A stretch of DNA of 64,000 bases from Piliocolobus tephrosceles (taxonomy: Eukaryota > Chordata > Mammalia > Primates > Cercopithecidae): the NCBI RefSeq assembly GCF_002776525.5, contig NC_045436.1:51967514-52031513 (forward strand), written 5' to 3'. This document shows, piece by piece, positions 1 to 10,931 of this stretch. Each line of letters opens with the position of its first letter. The first letter of the stretch is position 1. Under the pieces are notes generated by a model that was given only the letters and a program-made list of their open reading frames with translations, was not told the origin of the DNA and did no database searches. The translations under genes and the position numbers were made by a program.

Positions 1-45
1 GAGGGAGCCTCAGACAGCTACAGGAATTCAAGAAAATCAATCTAG

Positions 46-287
46 CTAACCTTCCATATCTGCAGGTTCCACATCCATAGATTCAACTAACTGTTAATCA
101 AAAGTATTTGGATTAAACAATAAAAAATATTAAAAAAACAAATAAAAAACAATACAGTGTAACAGTTATTTATATAGCATTTACATTTATTAGGTATTTT
201 TAGTAACCTAGAGAAGATTTAGATACCCAATTTTGGTATCCACAGGGGGCCTGAACCATCCCCTTTGGATACCGAAGGACCACTGTG
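46..287 (-). mobile_element. MER2-like Tigger DNA transposon fossil
   Basis: Both ends carry related inverted termini. The left end reads TATCTGCAGGTTCCACATCC, and the right end holds TTGGTATCCACAGGGGG followed by GATACCGAAGGACCACTG. This matches the recalled layout of MER2, a non-autonomous Tigger (pogo-type) element, in reverse orientation, with part of its middle missing. It is old and inactive. Confidence 0.7.
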
Positions 288-487
288 AATAGAAACTCGA
301 GCACTCCTAAGTGAAGTAGTGATGGCAGTAGCCAGAGCGGTATTAATATTAGGAATAGTAGTAGCAATAGTAGTTACCAACTATGCCCCCAGGTTTACTC
401 CAAGCCCATGCAGAGTTCGATACCTGCACTGCCTCTTCTAAGGCTTTGCCAGGAATTAGTAGTAGTGACAGTAGTAACAGGCTTCTA

Positions 488-512
488 TTTTTTTTTTTTT
501 TTTTTTTTTTTT
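488..512. repeat. poly-T homopolymer
   Basis: A run of about 25 T, preceded by TAG/GTA-rich low-complexity sequence (about 310-480). No flanking SINE body is visible. Confidence 0.85.
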
Positions 513-2859
513 GTTATTGTTGTTAAGATTTGGAAACTGAAACTTATAAAGGTTAGAAAATGCATCTCAAATCAGGCAGTATGTACATTGGAGAGTGAGA
601 TTTGGAACAACCCCCACACTCTTAAACACTAATCAATCAAGTATGTGAAGTAACGGGTTTTTGCTGTTGTAGCAATTGTTTTTAAATAGAGTGTCCTAAT
701 ATTCTTATGTTCTAGGGACGACATACCCCGTAACTATTAAATGTTGATTATTTACTTCTGTTATTACAGTAATAGATACTATAATACATTTCACAGGATG
801 AATGTATAGGGGGAACTTCTAGAGACAATAAGGCATGCAGTTACCTGAGAGCCTGTTTGCACAATCATGGTGTCCGGTTTTTGTTTCTGTTTTTAATGCA
901 TAGACTTTCTTGGCCAATTTGAAGAGAAATCTCTGAAAATTTAGTGGAATATATTTAAAATCAGACACGTTGCTCAAAGAGAATCAGTTTCATTATTCTT
1001 ACTTGTGCAATAAAGGTGTTGGCTAACCTACAATTTTGTGATCCTGACAGAACCCTAATTTTGAGTATTAATCCTTGATTTTAAATAATGTAATTTCATT
1101 TCATTAAACAGAAAAGTAACATAGTGGGCATGACATCAATATTGTATTATATATTTTTAGATTTGTATGATGCTCATTCATTGAAATTGAAATTTATCAG
1201 CATAGTTAACTGAATAGCTGCTCTAATTACATAACCTTGGTGTTTTCGGGACTAAATGATCCTAAAGTCCCTTTTAATTCTGAAATTGTATAAATCTAAT
1301 AGCTAATTATAAGTTTTTTTTTAGGTCAAAGTTATTTTACTTTTTCTTATATTTTCTAAGTTGCCACCTCCACGTAAGTTTGTGGCAAGAAAGTTTTCTA
1401 GCACTTGGAGTAAATAATAATAATAATAATGATTGCAATAATAATGATATATGTTAAGGGATAATGACATTGGGGAAACAATAGGTAGACATAAACTGTA
1501 GAAAACAGTGAATTGTGTTTAGTGAGTGATGTTAAGCGCCATCAGTATCACATTTCTTTTCAAAATTAGGAGTTCACCTTTATATCATCATTAATAATTC
1601 CACTTATTATGAGATAATTTAAAAAACAAATCTCATATTTGCACAACACATTTAACTGTGGGTGTGGTTGGAGAGTTATTTTGCTCGTGCATAACATTGT
1701 ATTACAACAAAATATATTATAGTAGATACATTTCTGCCTTACTAGGTACCTGCCTCCATCTGAGATGTGGTCAAAGCTATCCTGGAGGCATAGAGCACCA
1801 GGAGGTCACCAATGGGCCACAAAATATATTCATGTTTGACTATTGTAGACTCCAATACATGTATCGAGTATCTATACAAAGATAGCTACCCCTTATTTAT
1901 ATAATTTTGATGATACATATTCCAGTTTATTATTTAACCTGGCAACTTCTGGAGGCACATTAGGGCACGTTAGGGAGGCACAAAACCTGTGCTTTGTAAA
2001 ATTATATTCCCAGGAAATATCCCAAGTAGAGAAAAATTTAAGTCCACATCTGAATGTCATTAAAAGAGATCAGCACCGTTTTCAAAGCATTTATATTTCT
2101 AAGACTAAAGTGTCTTGGTCCAACTGTTTTTCTGCCTTAGACTTTGAACAAATACAGATTATGTTATGTTGCATTGCCTGCCAACAGGGTCATTTCTGGT
2201 CATTCATGCTATTAATTCCCACACAAATATCCTGCATTTTGAGCAGTTAAATCGGTATGCATTTTTTGTCTGTTGGCTCATGTTTGCCAACATACTTTCT
2301 TACTCATTCAACTTTGAACTGTAACACTAAGCATATGCCTGCAAAAATCCCCATTTTCCATTGCATTCACTTCACCAAGATGATTCATATAGCCGTTTGA
2401 TTTTGTTTCTTGTGAAACTCATTTTTCTTGATTGAGTCCAATCCACTTTTCATCAGTGTGTCATCTCTGATTATTTACTTTAAATATTCTTTTAAAATTC
2501 TATGTTCTCTCCTTTCTCATGGCAGGTATCCACGAAAGCCCATCCGTTCTGGCCTTTCTTCCATGACTAGTTTAGTGTATCAGTGTGCAAACTGATATTC
2601 ACTCTCTAGTAGTTCCTCCCTTTGTCAAATCTTTCTTTCATACAGCTTGAACAACATTTTGAGAACATTTTAATCTACATTTTTTGGCTCAAAATCAATA
2701 CTTAACTCGTTGCCCAGCAACACTGAACTAAATGAACTATTTATCTTGGCATTCAAAGGGCAATGGGATCCTCTCTTAACTTATTAATTCTCCTATGTTG
2801 CCATCTTTGTATCTTTTGTTATAGCTGGAAGCATCTCCTCACTTAATGATCCTCCTCAC

Positions 2860-3150
2860 ACACTGATGCTTTGCTCATGGTGTTCTTCCTACCTGAAAAA
2901 CTGGCTTCTCGTCACTTTGTGTAACTGACTCCTATTCATCTTTCAAAGTTTGTTGTAGGCAGCTCTTTCTTTAACTATTTCAGCCTCACTTCCACTTTTT
3001 TTTTCCTTTCTTGACAGGCCCTTAGCATCATCTAATTTGACACTTTACTTGTGCTTATGACCCCATTTGCTACACTTTACTTATAGCTATATCTTTTTAA
3101 AACTTTTGAGGGCAGGGTGCTATTGTTACACTTCACATGTAGCAGACTCC
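2860..3150 (+). mobile_element. L2 (LINE2) 3'-end fragment
   Basis: The stretch follows the recalled order of the L2 3' end: a CTCCTATTCATCTTTCAAAG block, a T-rich middle, then TTGAGGGCAGGGTGCTATTG. It is strongly diverged and in sense orientation within the intron. Confidence 0.55.
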
Positions 3151-5806
3151 TAATGGATAACTGATTAATCACCTGGTTACTAATGGCTTGATAGAAGCAA
3201 GGCATACGTATTTCTTATATATCTGCTTTCTGCCCCACCAATAAGGTGCAGTGCAGTGACAAAATCCATAGTCTTCTAGTGGTAAAGAAGATGCTCTCCT
3301 TTCACCATGTTCCCCCTCCCCAGAGGACACTTAACTACCCAGCAGAGCTTTCAAGGAGCAACAGAAAGATTAGCCACTTGGACCACTTGTCAACAAGCCC
3401 TGATCACTGGGATATAGTATGGAACATTTGTGGCACTAAATTACTTACAGATTGAGAATGTGTTCAGTCAAGTCCCTGGGGACAAGGTTGACAATATCAA
3501 TGAAGTTGCAAGAAATGCCCTCTTCTGCACCATTACTCTTCTCTTTCTCTTACTTTTTTGTCATCCTTCCCTCCATTAGTGTTTCCTCATCGATTTTTCT
3601 TATTATTTTTCATTTTTAAGTTAATTTATTATTTTATAATTAAAGCTCCACTTATTTATTGGGATGAAGTTGCAAATAGCATTCACTGTTTAAAAATTTA
3701 TATGACCAAACTTATTTTTGAGCATGAACTTTCAGATTGCATTAGTTACCTAGAATGTATTTTTGCACTGTATTGTTGGTTTTATGTGTATTATATTTAG
3801 GTCTTTAGAAAACTAGGTCACTTTTAGTATTCTTAGAAGCCTATGAATCATTTCCCTCCAATCATTAAGCATTAAAATAAAGTGAATCAAACAACTAAGC
3901 CCTTCCCAAGCCTAAAACTACTGAGTTAAAGGATAGAAAATAAATGAAGAGGTGTCAGCAGGTCTGTTCTTCTTCCTTCTAACAGGATACGAGTAAGACA
4001 ATAGAGACAGGTCTAAGTTCCATTTTCAGAGACCTGGGGAATTAAGAAGGCAAAAAAATCATTACCACTATGATTGTTATTTCACTGCTGAGAAAACCTC
4101 ATTGCTATTAAATTATTCCAATGACTTTCAACCCCTTTCGTTTTGTCCACATCAAATTAAAACAAAAAAGAGTTGGTAAATATTTCCAAGTAGTAATAAT
4201 GCATGAAGTCAGGAAATCTAGACAAGCTTTTATTCTTAAGTCATCCTTGTATATTTAAATGTAACCGTTCATAACAAATAGCACAATTTTTCTTCATGCT
4301 TACCCACTTTCTCTTTCCCCACCTTGATTCACATGGAATTGCTGTTCACACTTTTCTCCACTTTTTTTCTGCTTCATTGTATTTCTAGCTTTCTTAGTGA
4401 TTCAGCTTTTTTCTCACTCACAATACTTGATCTCATTTTGTTCCTCAAATTATCCCCTTTTTCATTAAAACTTGAGGTCCATATTTGGGACTCTTGCAGT
4501 TTAAGAACAGAATTATCTCAAAGATTCAAGCAGAGAAAAGCAGCAATTTCTACTCCTTCATCAAAGACCATTACTTCTTCTTCTTTTTTTTTTTTTTTTT
4601 TCCAGCAAGTCAACATTATTTTCCTCATGTTTTGTTTAGAAAACATGTAGTGAATATCTACTGTATGCAGGCAGTTTACCAGTTGCTAGTGATACCACAG
4701 TAACTGCAATAGACAACTTCTTTCCTCTAATAAGGGAATGGGCATCCTTCAAGAATCACCGTTTTAGCAATAATTTGGGAAGAATAGGAATCTTCCTAAA
4801 ATAGATGGATCTACAAAATTAGCTCTTAATATATAAGTATAGCTAATAACAACCTAATGTTGTTTTAAATCTAAGAGAATTATTTTGCATTTTCTGCATT
4901 CTGCTGTTTGCTCTAAAATGAAATCATAATACTGAAGAGAGTTATTTCTCACTGAAATAAGTCAATGGTTTGTAAAGTATAGTTTACATCTTTTCATTTC
5001 CTTGTCATGTAGCTTAGTTATTGTATTTGGCAAATATATAGGGTTTTTTTCCTCTTTATTTTCCTGCTTTTCTCATATCATCTATTTTTTTCCTATGAGT
5101 GTGGCCTCTCATATTCCAATAGAGCACTATAACATCTGTAAGAACTAAAGATTGAATTTTTCATATTCTTCATCTTTTGATGACATTTTTGTATATTTGA
5201 ATATCAATATATTTTGAATTTTTAAAAGAAAACTTCTTAACAGGGTAATTGCAGATGACCACCCAGTAGCTCAGGATACTTTTCATTACTGTTTTAAGTA
5301 CTAAGTCAATAAATAATTTGTAATATCTTTAAGAGAGATTAATAAGTATGATTACTTTATAGCTTATTATATTCTCATTGCTTCCATTAAAACTAAAGTA
5401 ATATTGAGAAAGTTACACAAAGGTATGTATTATACAAGAATTATATGGGTGGCATTCTAAAGTTGTAGGTTTCACCTTACAAGTCTGTTCTTTAGAATTT
5501 ATGATCAGTACTTATTTCATCATTCACACCTAGTTCTTCCCACGTATACGTTATCAACCCGTCTTCTCATTATTCTAGTAGCAGAATGTTCTTATTTGAC
5601 CAATAAGGAAAAAAACACACCAGAAGATAACACTTATGGAGGTCTATAAAACTAGTGTTCAAATTAAAGCCGTAATTGTAGTCCAGTTTATGTGTATAAT
5701 AATAGGTTGGCATCATGGCAATAGTTTAAAACTGTCTCATTCTATTTTTTATTATAACATTACATTTTTGCATTATTTTGAATCGTGCTAAGTATAATAA
5801 TGAAAC

Positions 5807-5829
5807 CCCCTTGTTTTTCTTGAGTGCAG
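5807..5829 (+). promoter_or_regulatory. PCDH19: splice acceptor of the PCDH19 last exon
   Basis: A pyrimidine-rich tract (CCCCCTTGTTTTTCTTG) is followed by TGCAG at 5825-5829. The exon begins at 5830 with CT, the last two bases of a split codon, and then ATG AGG CTC TGC. The methionine codon at 5778 lies inside the intron and is not part of the protein. Confidence 0.85.
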
Positions 5830-6497
5830 CTATGAGGCTCTGCACGGAGGAGTGCAGGGTCCTGGGACACTCTGACCAGTGCTGGATGCCACCACTGCCC
5901 TCACCATCTTCCGATTATAGGAGTAACATGTTCATTCCAGGGGAAGAATTCCCAACACAACCCCAGCAGCAGCATCCACATCAGAGTCTTGAGGATGACG
6001 CTCAGCCTGCAGATTCCGGTGAAAAGAAGAAGAGTTTTTCCACCTTTGGAAAGGACTCCCCAAACGATGAGGACACTGGGGATACCAGTACATCATCTCT
6101 GCTCTCGGAAATGAGCAGTGTGTTCCAGCGTCTCTTACCCTCTTCCCTGGACACCTATTCTGAATGCAGTGAGGTGGATCGGTCCAACTCCCTGGAACGC
6201 AGGAAGGGACCCTTGCCAGCCAAAACTGTGGGTTACCCACAGGGGATAGCGGCATGGGCAGCCAGTACACATTTTCAAAATCCCACCAACAACTGTGGGC
6301 TGCCACTTGGAACTCACTCCAGTGTGCAGCCTTCTTCAAAATGGCTGCCGGCCATGGAGGAGATCCCTGAAAATTATGAAGAAGATGATTTTGACAATGT
6401 GCTCAACCACCTCAATGATGGGAAACACGAACTCATGGATGCCAGTGAACTGGTGGCAGAGATTAACAAACTGCTTCAAGATGTCCGCCAGAGCTAG
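5830..6497 (+). CDS. PCDH19: Protocadherin-19, C-terminal cytoplasmic exon
   Basis: This is the last coding exon of the delta-2 protocadherin PCDH19, a neuronal homophilic adhesion molecule. About 221 codons are present, from MRLCTEECRVLGHSD to a TAG stop after LLQDVRQS. With a full protein of 1148 residues this would be roughly residues 928-1148. What is seen: the conserved cysteine-containing tail block CTEECRVLGHSDQCWMP (the CM2 region of delta-2 protocadherins) at exon residues 4-20, a Q/H-rich stretch, an acidic/serine linker, and an acidic C-terminus EENYEEDD-like followed by a short helix. The peptide FSTFGK (6036-6053) fits the WIRS pattern (hydrophobic-x-T/S-F-x-x) that binds the WAVE actin-regulatory complex in PCDH10/17/19. 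The frame is intact, with no stop or frameshift. Extracellular cadherin repeats and the membrane segment are encoded by exons upstream of the window. Confidence 0.95.
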
Positions 6498-6543
6498 GAG
6501 ATTTTAGTGAAGCATTTTTGTTTCCATGTTTATGGAAATAGGG

Positions 6544-6562
6544 AACAACAACAACAACAACA
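6544..6562. repeat. (AAC)n microsatellite in the PCDH19 3'UTR
   Basis: Six tandem AAC units start about 47 bases after the stop codon. Confidence 0.9.
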
Positions 6563-8122
6563 AAAACCCGAAAGAACTGGCATTGCCAAATAGTTGCATT
6601 TATCATAAATGTGTCTGTGTATATTGAATATTAAATACTGTATTTTCGTATGTACACAATGCAAGTGTGATTATTTTAATCTGTATTTTAAAAATACATT
6701 TGTACCTTATATTTATGTGTAATTTAACAAACAAATTTTATTTTTTTACTCCCATGACAGACATGTTTTTCTTAATCATATAGAAACTAGCCACTGTTCA
6801 AATCTGATGTACTATTGAACCACAAAGTGTAAAGGCACTGCTCTGCTTAGATTAGTTTTGTTGGGGAAGAATTATTATGTTGTGTGAACAACCCCACTAA
6901 AGCATTATACAATTCTTAATTCCATTAAGTAATCCCACTTTTTTTCAATAACTTTTTAGAAATTAAGAATCATTAAAATTGTTAGGATATTTTATTGTTA
7001 TTTTCGCTACTTTCTACTAGCCCCAATAGTTGAACTCTTACAGCAAAATCGAAACATAAAGTGAAAGTTTATTTCAGGACTGAGAAATATCTTAAGGTTA
7101 TTTATTAGATGGCTATCTCAAATGAACTTTTTATAGACAACGATGAAAACAGAACTAAAGTCAATGTTTCCTGACTCCCAGGCCCCTACTATTCCAGGCC
7201 ATCACACTGGCCTGTTTCTGAGAATATTTCTCTCATAATATTATTATCTAGTTATAATTAGGGTAAACTATAAATTTTATTCTATCCTTGTAGTATGAAA
7301 CATGCGCCAAGGAAATGGAATCTGTCCTTTAAATGGATAACAGTATGTATTCTAATGACATAAAATATTACTGGATAAAAACAGTTACGTCAGTGTCTCT
7401 CCTAGGATAGTAAATATAATTGACTTATTCTGAACCCATTCTATTTTGAATCTTCCCCCTTTCCTCTCACAATACTTGAACATTTTAACCTTTTGGAATG
7501 TTGTCTTTTTTTTGTTATAACTATTCATTTTTAGCTTTTGTCTCCAGTGCATGATCTCATATTTTTGCTTTTATTTTTAGTATAAGAACATTTATGAAAT
7601 CACATTTTTGTTACTGCAATTGTTTTATTTGTTGTGTGGCAAATGAGAAATCCTTTATTTATTGTGCTGTGATCTCTCTGTGTGGAATGCCTTGGTAAGA
7701 GAGATGCTTATTATGACTATTATCATTTCTGACCAAGCTTCTATTAATGTTATTTCTAATAATACACTATCTTGATTGTACTCTCCAGAAAATTTTACTG
7801 TCAGTGAAAATAAAAGAAAAATTAAAGTAAAGCTAAGGAACTGTCTATAAGTCAGAGTCCTGTTCCTACATATTTGTTCAAAAGCTTGGCATGCAGCTTG
7901 CCCTTCCTGCGAGGGTGATTCAGTGTTGAGTGTCAAATAATAAACATGCAGCATTCAGTTGGCTGGGCAAACAAGAAAAACACAATTCAAAAGGAATGAG
8001 TTTGAGACTTGTAATGGGAATGAAAGTAGTAAGCCATATTCCAGTTAAATAAGTTAAATGCATTTGGGGAATAAAGATAAAAGAGTAAGCAAGCAATAAC
8101 TACTTGAATATTTTTCAAATTA

Positions 8123-8153
8123 TAAAATAAATAAATAAATAAATAAATAAATA
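8123..8153. repeat. (AAAT)n microsatellite
   Basis: About seven tandem AAAT units lie in the probable PCDH19 3'UTR, with no SINE body attached. Confidence 0.9.
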
Positions 8154-9282
8154 ACTTTCTCAGGATATTTTGTATTAAATTGTGCAGGATAGAAAGGTAT
8201 CCTTACAATGATTCCAGGAGGCAAGAATATTATCCTCCCTGGCTTGGTAGTCGGAAATTGAAACACTGGGAAAGTTAAATAACTGAAAAGTGACTAAAAT
8301 TCAGATATTTCAATTCTCAAATAAGTACCACATTAAACAGAATATATCACCTCTTTCAACAGGCACATTTTCCTTTATAGGAGGGATTGCAATTACAAGT
8401 GGAATTTCAGTTTATTTTTCGTAGATTACACACAAAACGCTAACCATATTTAAATACATTCTGCTTTTCAACTTCACTTCCTTTCAGTATATATTACCAT
8501 TAAGAAAAAGACTTTTATATCCTCACTGTTCTTAATTTAAAGCACCAGCAGTAATATGGTAAGCTATGTTGAAAATTGCTATTTTGAATCATGTGAAATA
8601 AATAAAATGCAATATTTCATTCAATATAAAATTTTTGTACATTGTCCATATTCCAAGAATTTCATGTCTCAAATTCCCTTGCTTCTCCAGTCATCTCCAT
8701 TCATTATTGCTTCCCATGTCCACAGATTGAGAGAATAAAAGTGCAAGATTTCAGCTTTTTGCTTCTGTTCCTTTCACCAGGCAATATCCTTTTAGTGAAA
8801 ACTGCGATGTCTGATGCTATCATAGCAACCTAATCTCTCATCAAGGTTATATCACCTCTTTTTTGATACCCTACCCTTCCTCAGATTGAAACAACAAAAA
8901 CATTCTTTCTTAAACATTCTTTCCTCCATTTATTATTTTTAATCTCTTTAGCTCCATTGGATTATTTGAAATGTTCTTCAATGATAATCACATATTAAGG
9001 AAATTGTCTTCTAAAAATGTAACTCAAAACTGAATCTACTGCTTAACAAATTCTCATCATTTATAAAATGATGAGATTTAGCTTTCTTCAAATTCTTATA
9101 AGTTATAAACATTGTTATTCATTGCTCATTGATTTACTTATTGATCTTAGTAGATGGGGCTTATAACATTGTTAATCATTTAAATTATTGCTCCTCCTGT
9201 CTCAAATATTTAAATTTGCTACTTACTGATAGATAACTATTAAGGTAAAGATGAGTGAGTTATTAAGTTATTGTCTTATGGT

Positions 9283-9639
9283 AGTCACTAAAGAAGTCAC
9301 ATTTATGAAAATCAGCGTAGTTTCCCTGTTTCATTCTTTTGATACTGATGGTAAGAAAATATTCAAAGATGAATTTGAAATATTGACACATTAAAATTTA
9401 AAGAATTGTAGATTTATTTTAAAAATAAGCAATATTATACTGGATTACTTGTACAAGTGAAAAATGCATTGTCTGACATGGCAGCTTTCAGTATGGCAGA
9501 AACTAATAGAACTGTCCCAAGACTGTCTTACATGTTTTGATATTTCTGTTCCATTTCAGTATATCTGGATAATGTATCATCACAAGAATGAAACAATAAA
9601 ACTAAGCTGATTTTCATAAATGTGACTTCTTTAGTGACT
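9283..9639. repeat. long inverted repeat with 61-bp arms
   Basis: Arms 9283-9343 and 9579-9639 are reverse complements, with 5 mismatches by hand alignment. The outer 34 bp (9283-9316 against 9606-9639) are perfect. The 235-bp spacer is ordinary AT-rich sequence. The shape resembles a terminal-inverted-repeat element, but I see no family match and no clear target duplication. Confidence 0.85.
9595..9600 (+). terminator. candidate polyadenylation signal AATAAA
   Basis: An AATAAA lies within the right half of the inverted repeat, followed by a T/GT-rich stretch (TTTTCATAAATGTGACTTC). The cleavage window would fall inside the right arm. Assignment to PCDH19 is inferred from position only. Confidence 0.3.
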
Positions 9640-9703
9640 TCAAAACTTAAGGATATACTGAACCTGAATAAGCAATACATAGTGCTGTATAAAAATTAAA
9701 ATT

Positions 9704-9992
9704 TGGGCCAGGCGTGGTGGCTCACACCTGTAATCCCAGTACTTTGAGAGGCTGAGATGAGTAGTCAGGAGTTTAAACCAGCCTGGCCAATACGGTGAAA
9801 CCCCATTTCTACTAAAAGTACAAAAGTTAGCTGGGCATGGTGGTGCACGCCTGTAGCCCCAGCTACTTGAGAGGCTGCGACAGAAGAATCACTTGAACCC
9901 AGGAGGCAGAGGTTGCAGCGAGTTGATTGCGCCACTGCACTACAGCCTGGGCGACTAAGCGAGACTGTCTCAAAAAATAAATAAATAAAAAT
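9704..9992 (+). mobile_element. Alu SINE (full dimer)
   Basis: It starts at GGCCAGGCGTGGTGGCTCA, has both arms, and ends in an (AAAT)-type tail. It looks like an S- or J-age copy. It is the first unit of a row of Alus. Confidence 0.9.
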
Positions 9993-10172
9993 AAATTAGC
10001 CAGGTGAGGTGGTGTGTATCTGTAGTCCCAGCTACTTGGGAGGCTGAGGCAGAAGAATCACTTGAACCCAGGAGGCAGAGGTTGCAGTGAGTCGAGATTG
10101 CGCCACTACACTCCAGCCTGGGCGACTGAGCGAGACTGTCTCAAAATAAATAAATAAATAAAAATAAAAATA
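9993..10172 (+). mobile_element. Alu right-arm unit, tandem copy 2
   Basis: It begins directly at TTAGCCAGGTGAGGTGG with no left arm and ends in AAATAAAT-type repeats. It is near-identical in plan to the next unit. Confidence 0.85.
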
Positions 10173-10340
10173 AATTAGCCAGGTGAGGTGGCATGTGCCT
10201 GTAGTTCCAGCTACTTGGGAGGCTGAGGCAGGAGAATCACTTGAACCCGGGAGGCAGAGGTTGCAGTGAGCCGAGATCGAGCCACTGCACTCCAGCCTGG
10301 GCGACATAGCAAGACTGTCTCAAAAAAAAAAAAAAAAAAA
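10173..10340 (+). mobile_element. Alu right-arm unit, tandem copy 3
   Basis: It begins at the same internal Alu position as the previous unit (TTAGCCAGGTGAGGTGG) and ends in poly-A (10322-10340). Confidence 0.85.
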
Positions 10341-10350
10341 AGGAAAAACC

Positions 10351-10604
10351 ACAGGCAGATCACCTGAGGTTGGGAGTTTGAGACCAGCCTGGCCAACATG
10401 GTGAAACTCCATCTCCACTAAAAATACAAAACCTAGCCCGGCATGGTGGCACGTGCCTGTAATCCCAGCTACTTGGGAGGCTGAGGCAGGAGAGTCACTT
10501 GAACCTGGGGGGTGGAGGTTGCAGTGAACTGAGATTGTAGCACTTCACTCCAGCCTGGGCTACAGATTAAGAGTCCATCTCAAAAATAAATGAATAAATA
10601 AATA
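10351..10604 (+). mobile_element. Alu, 5'-truncated
   Basis: It begins at GGCAGATCACCTGAGG, so the first ~50 bases of the left arm are missing. It ends in an AAATAAATGAATAAAT tail. Confidence 0.85.
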
Positions 10605-10620
10605 AAATCCAACCACATGA

Positions 10621-10931
10621 GGCTGGGCAAGGTGGCTCACGCCTGTAATCCCAGCACTTTGGGAGGCCAAGACAGGCAGATCATCTGAGGTCAGGAGTTC
10701 AAGACCAGCCTGGCCAACATGGCGAAACCAAGTCTCCACTAAAAAATACAAAAATTAGCCAGGCGTGGTGATGCACGCCTGTAATCCCAGCTACCCGGTA
10801 GACTGAGACAGGGAGAATCGCTTGAACCTGAGAGGTGGAGGTTGCAGTGAGCTAAGATCGAGCAACTGCATTCCAGCCTGAGCAACAGAGCAAGACTCCA
10901 TCTCAGGGGGGAAAAAATAAAAGAAAAAAAA
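10621..10931 (+). mobile_element. Alu SINE (full dimer)
   Basis: It starts at GGCTGGGCAAGGTGGCTCA and ends in an A-rich tail interrupted by a GGGGGG run near 10908. Confidence 0.9.

Larger units (their letters stand above)
1..5829 (+). other. PCDH19: PCDH19 terminal intron (3' part)
   Basis: The sequence upstream of the PCDH19 terminal exon is AT-rich, has no long open frame, and ends in a good acceptor, so it is read as intron. Apart from the MER2-like fossil, the L2 fragment and a few simple repeats listed separately, I recognise nothing in 300-2860 or 3150-5806. Minor simple repeats are an AAT run at 1415-1431 and poly-T at 4585-4601. Upstream exons lie outside the window. Confidence 0.8.
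6498..9615 (+). other. PCDH19: PCDH19 3'UTR (3' limit uncertain)
   Basis: Sequence after the TAG stop is AT-rich, almost free of recognisable interspersed repeats until the Alu cluster at 9704, and in the same exon. PCDH19 mRNAs are known to have a multi-kilobase 3'UTR. Several AATAAA/ATTAAA hexamers occur (for example ATTAAA near 6630 and AATAAA within 8597-8605 and at 9595). I chose the 9595 signal as a provisional end because repeats start just after it. The true end could lie elsewhere. Confidence 0.5.

Noticed and set aside
5778..5829. Coding sequence upstream of the PCDH19 exon in the same frame
   Set aside because: The in-frame Met at 5778 lies before a clear polypyrimidine tract and CAG acceptor, so these codons are intronic.
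5932..6339. 135-codon frame on the minus strand across the PCDH19 exon
   Set aside because: It is the antisense shadow of a conserved coding exon, with no motif or context of its own.
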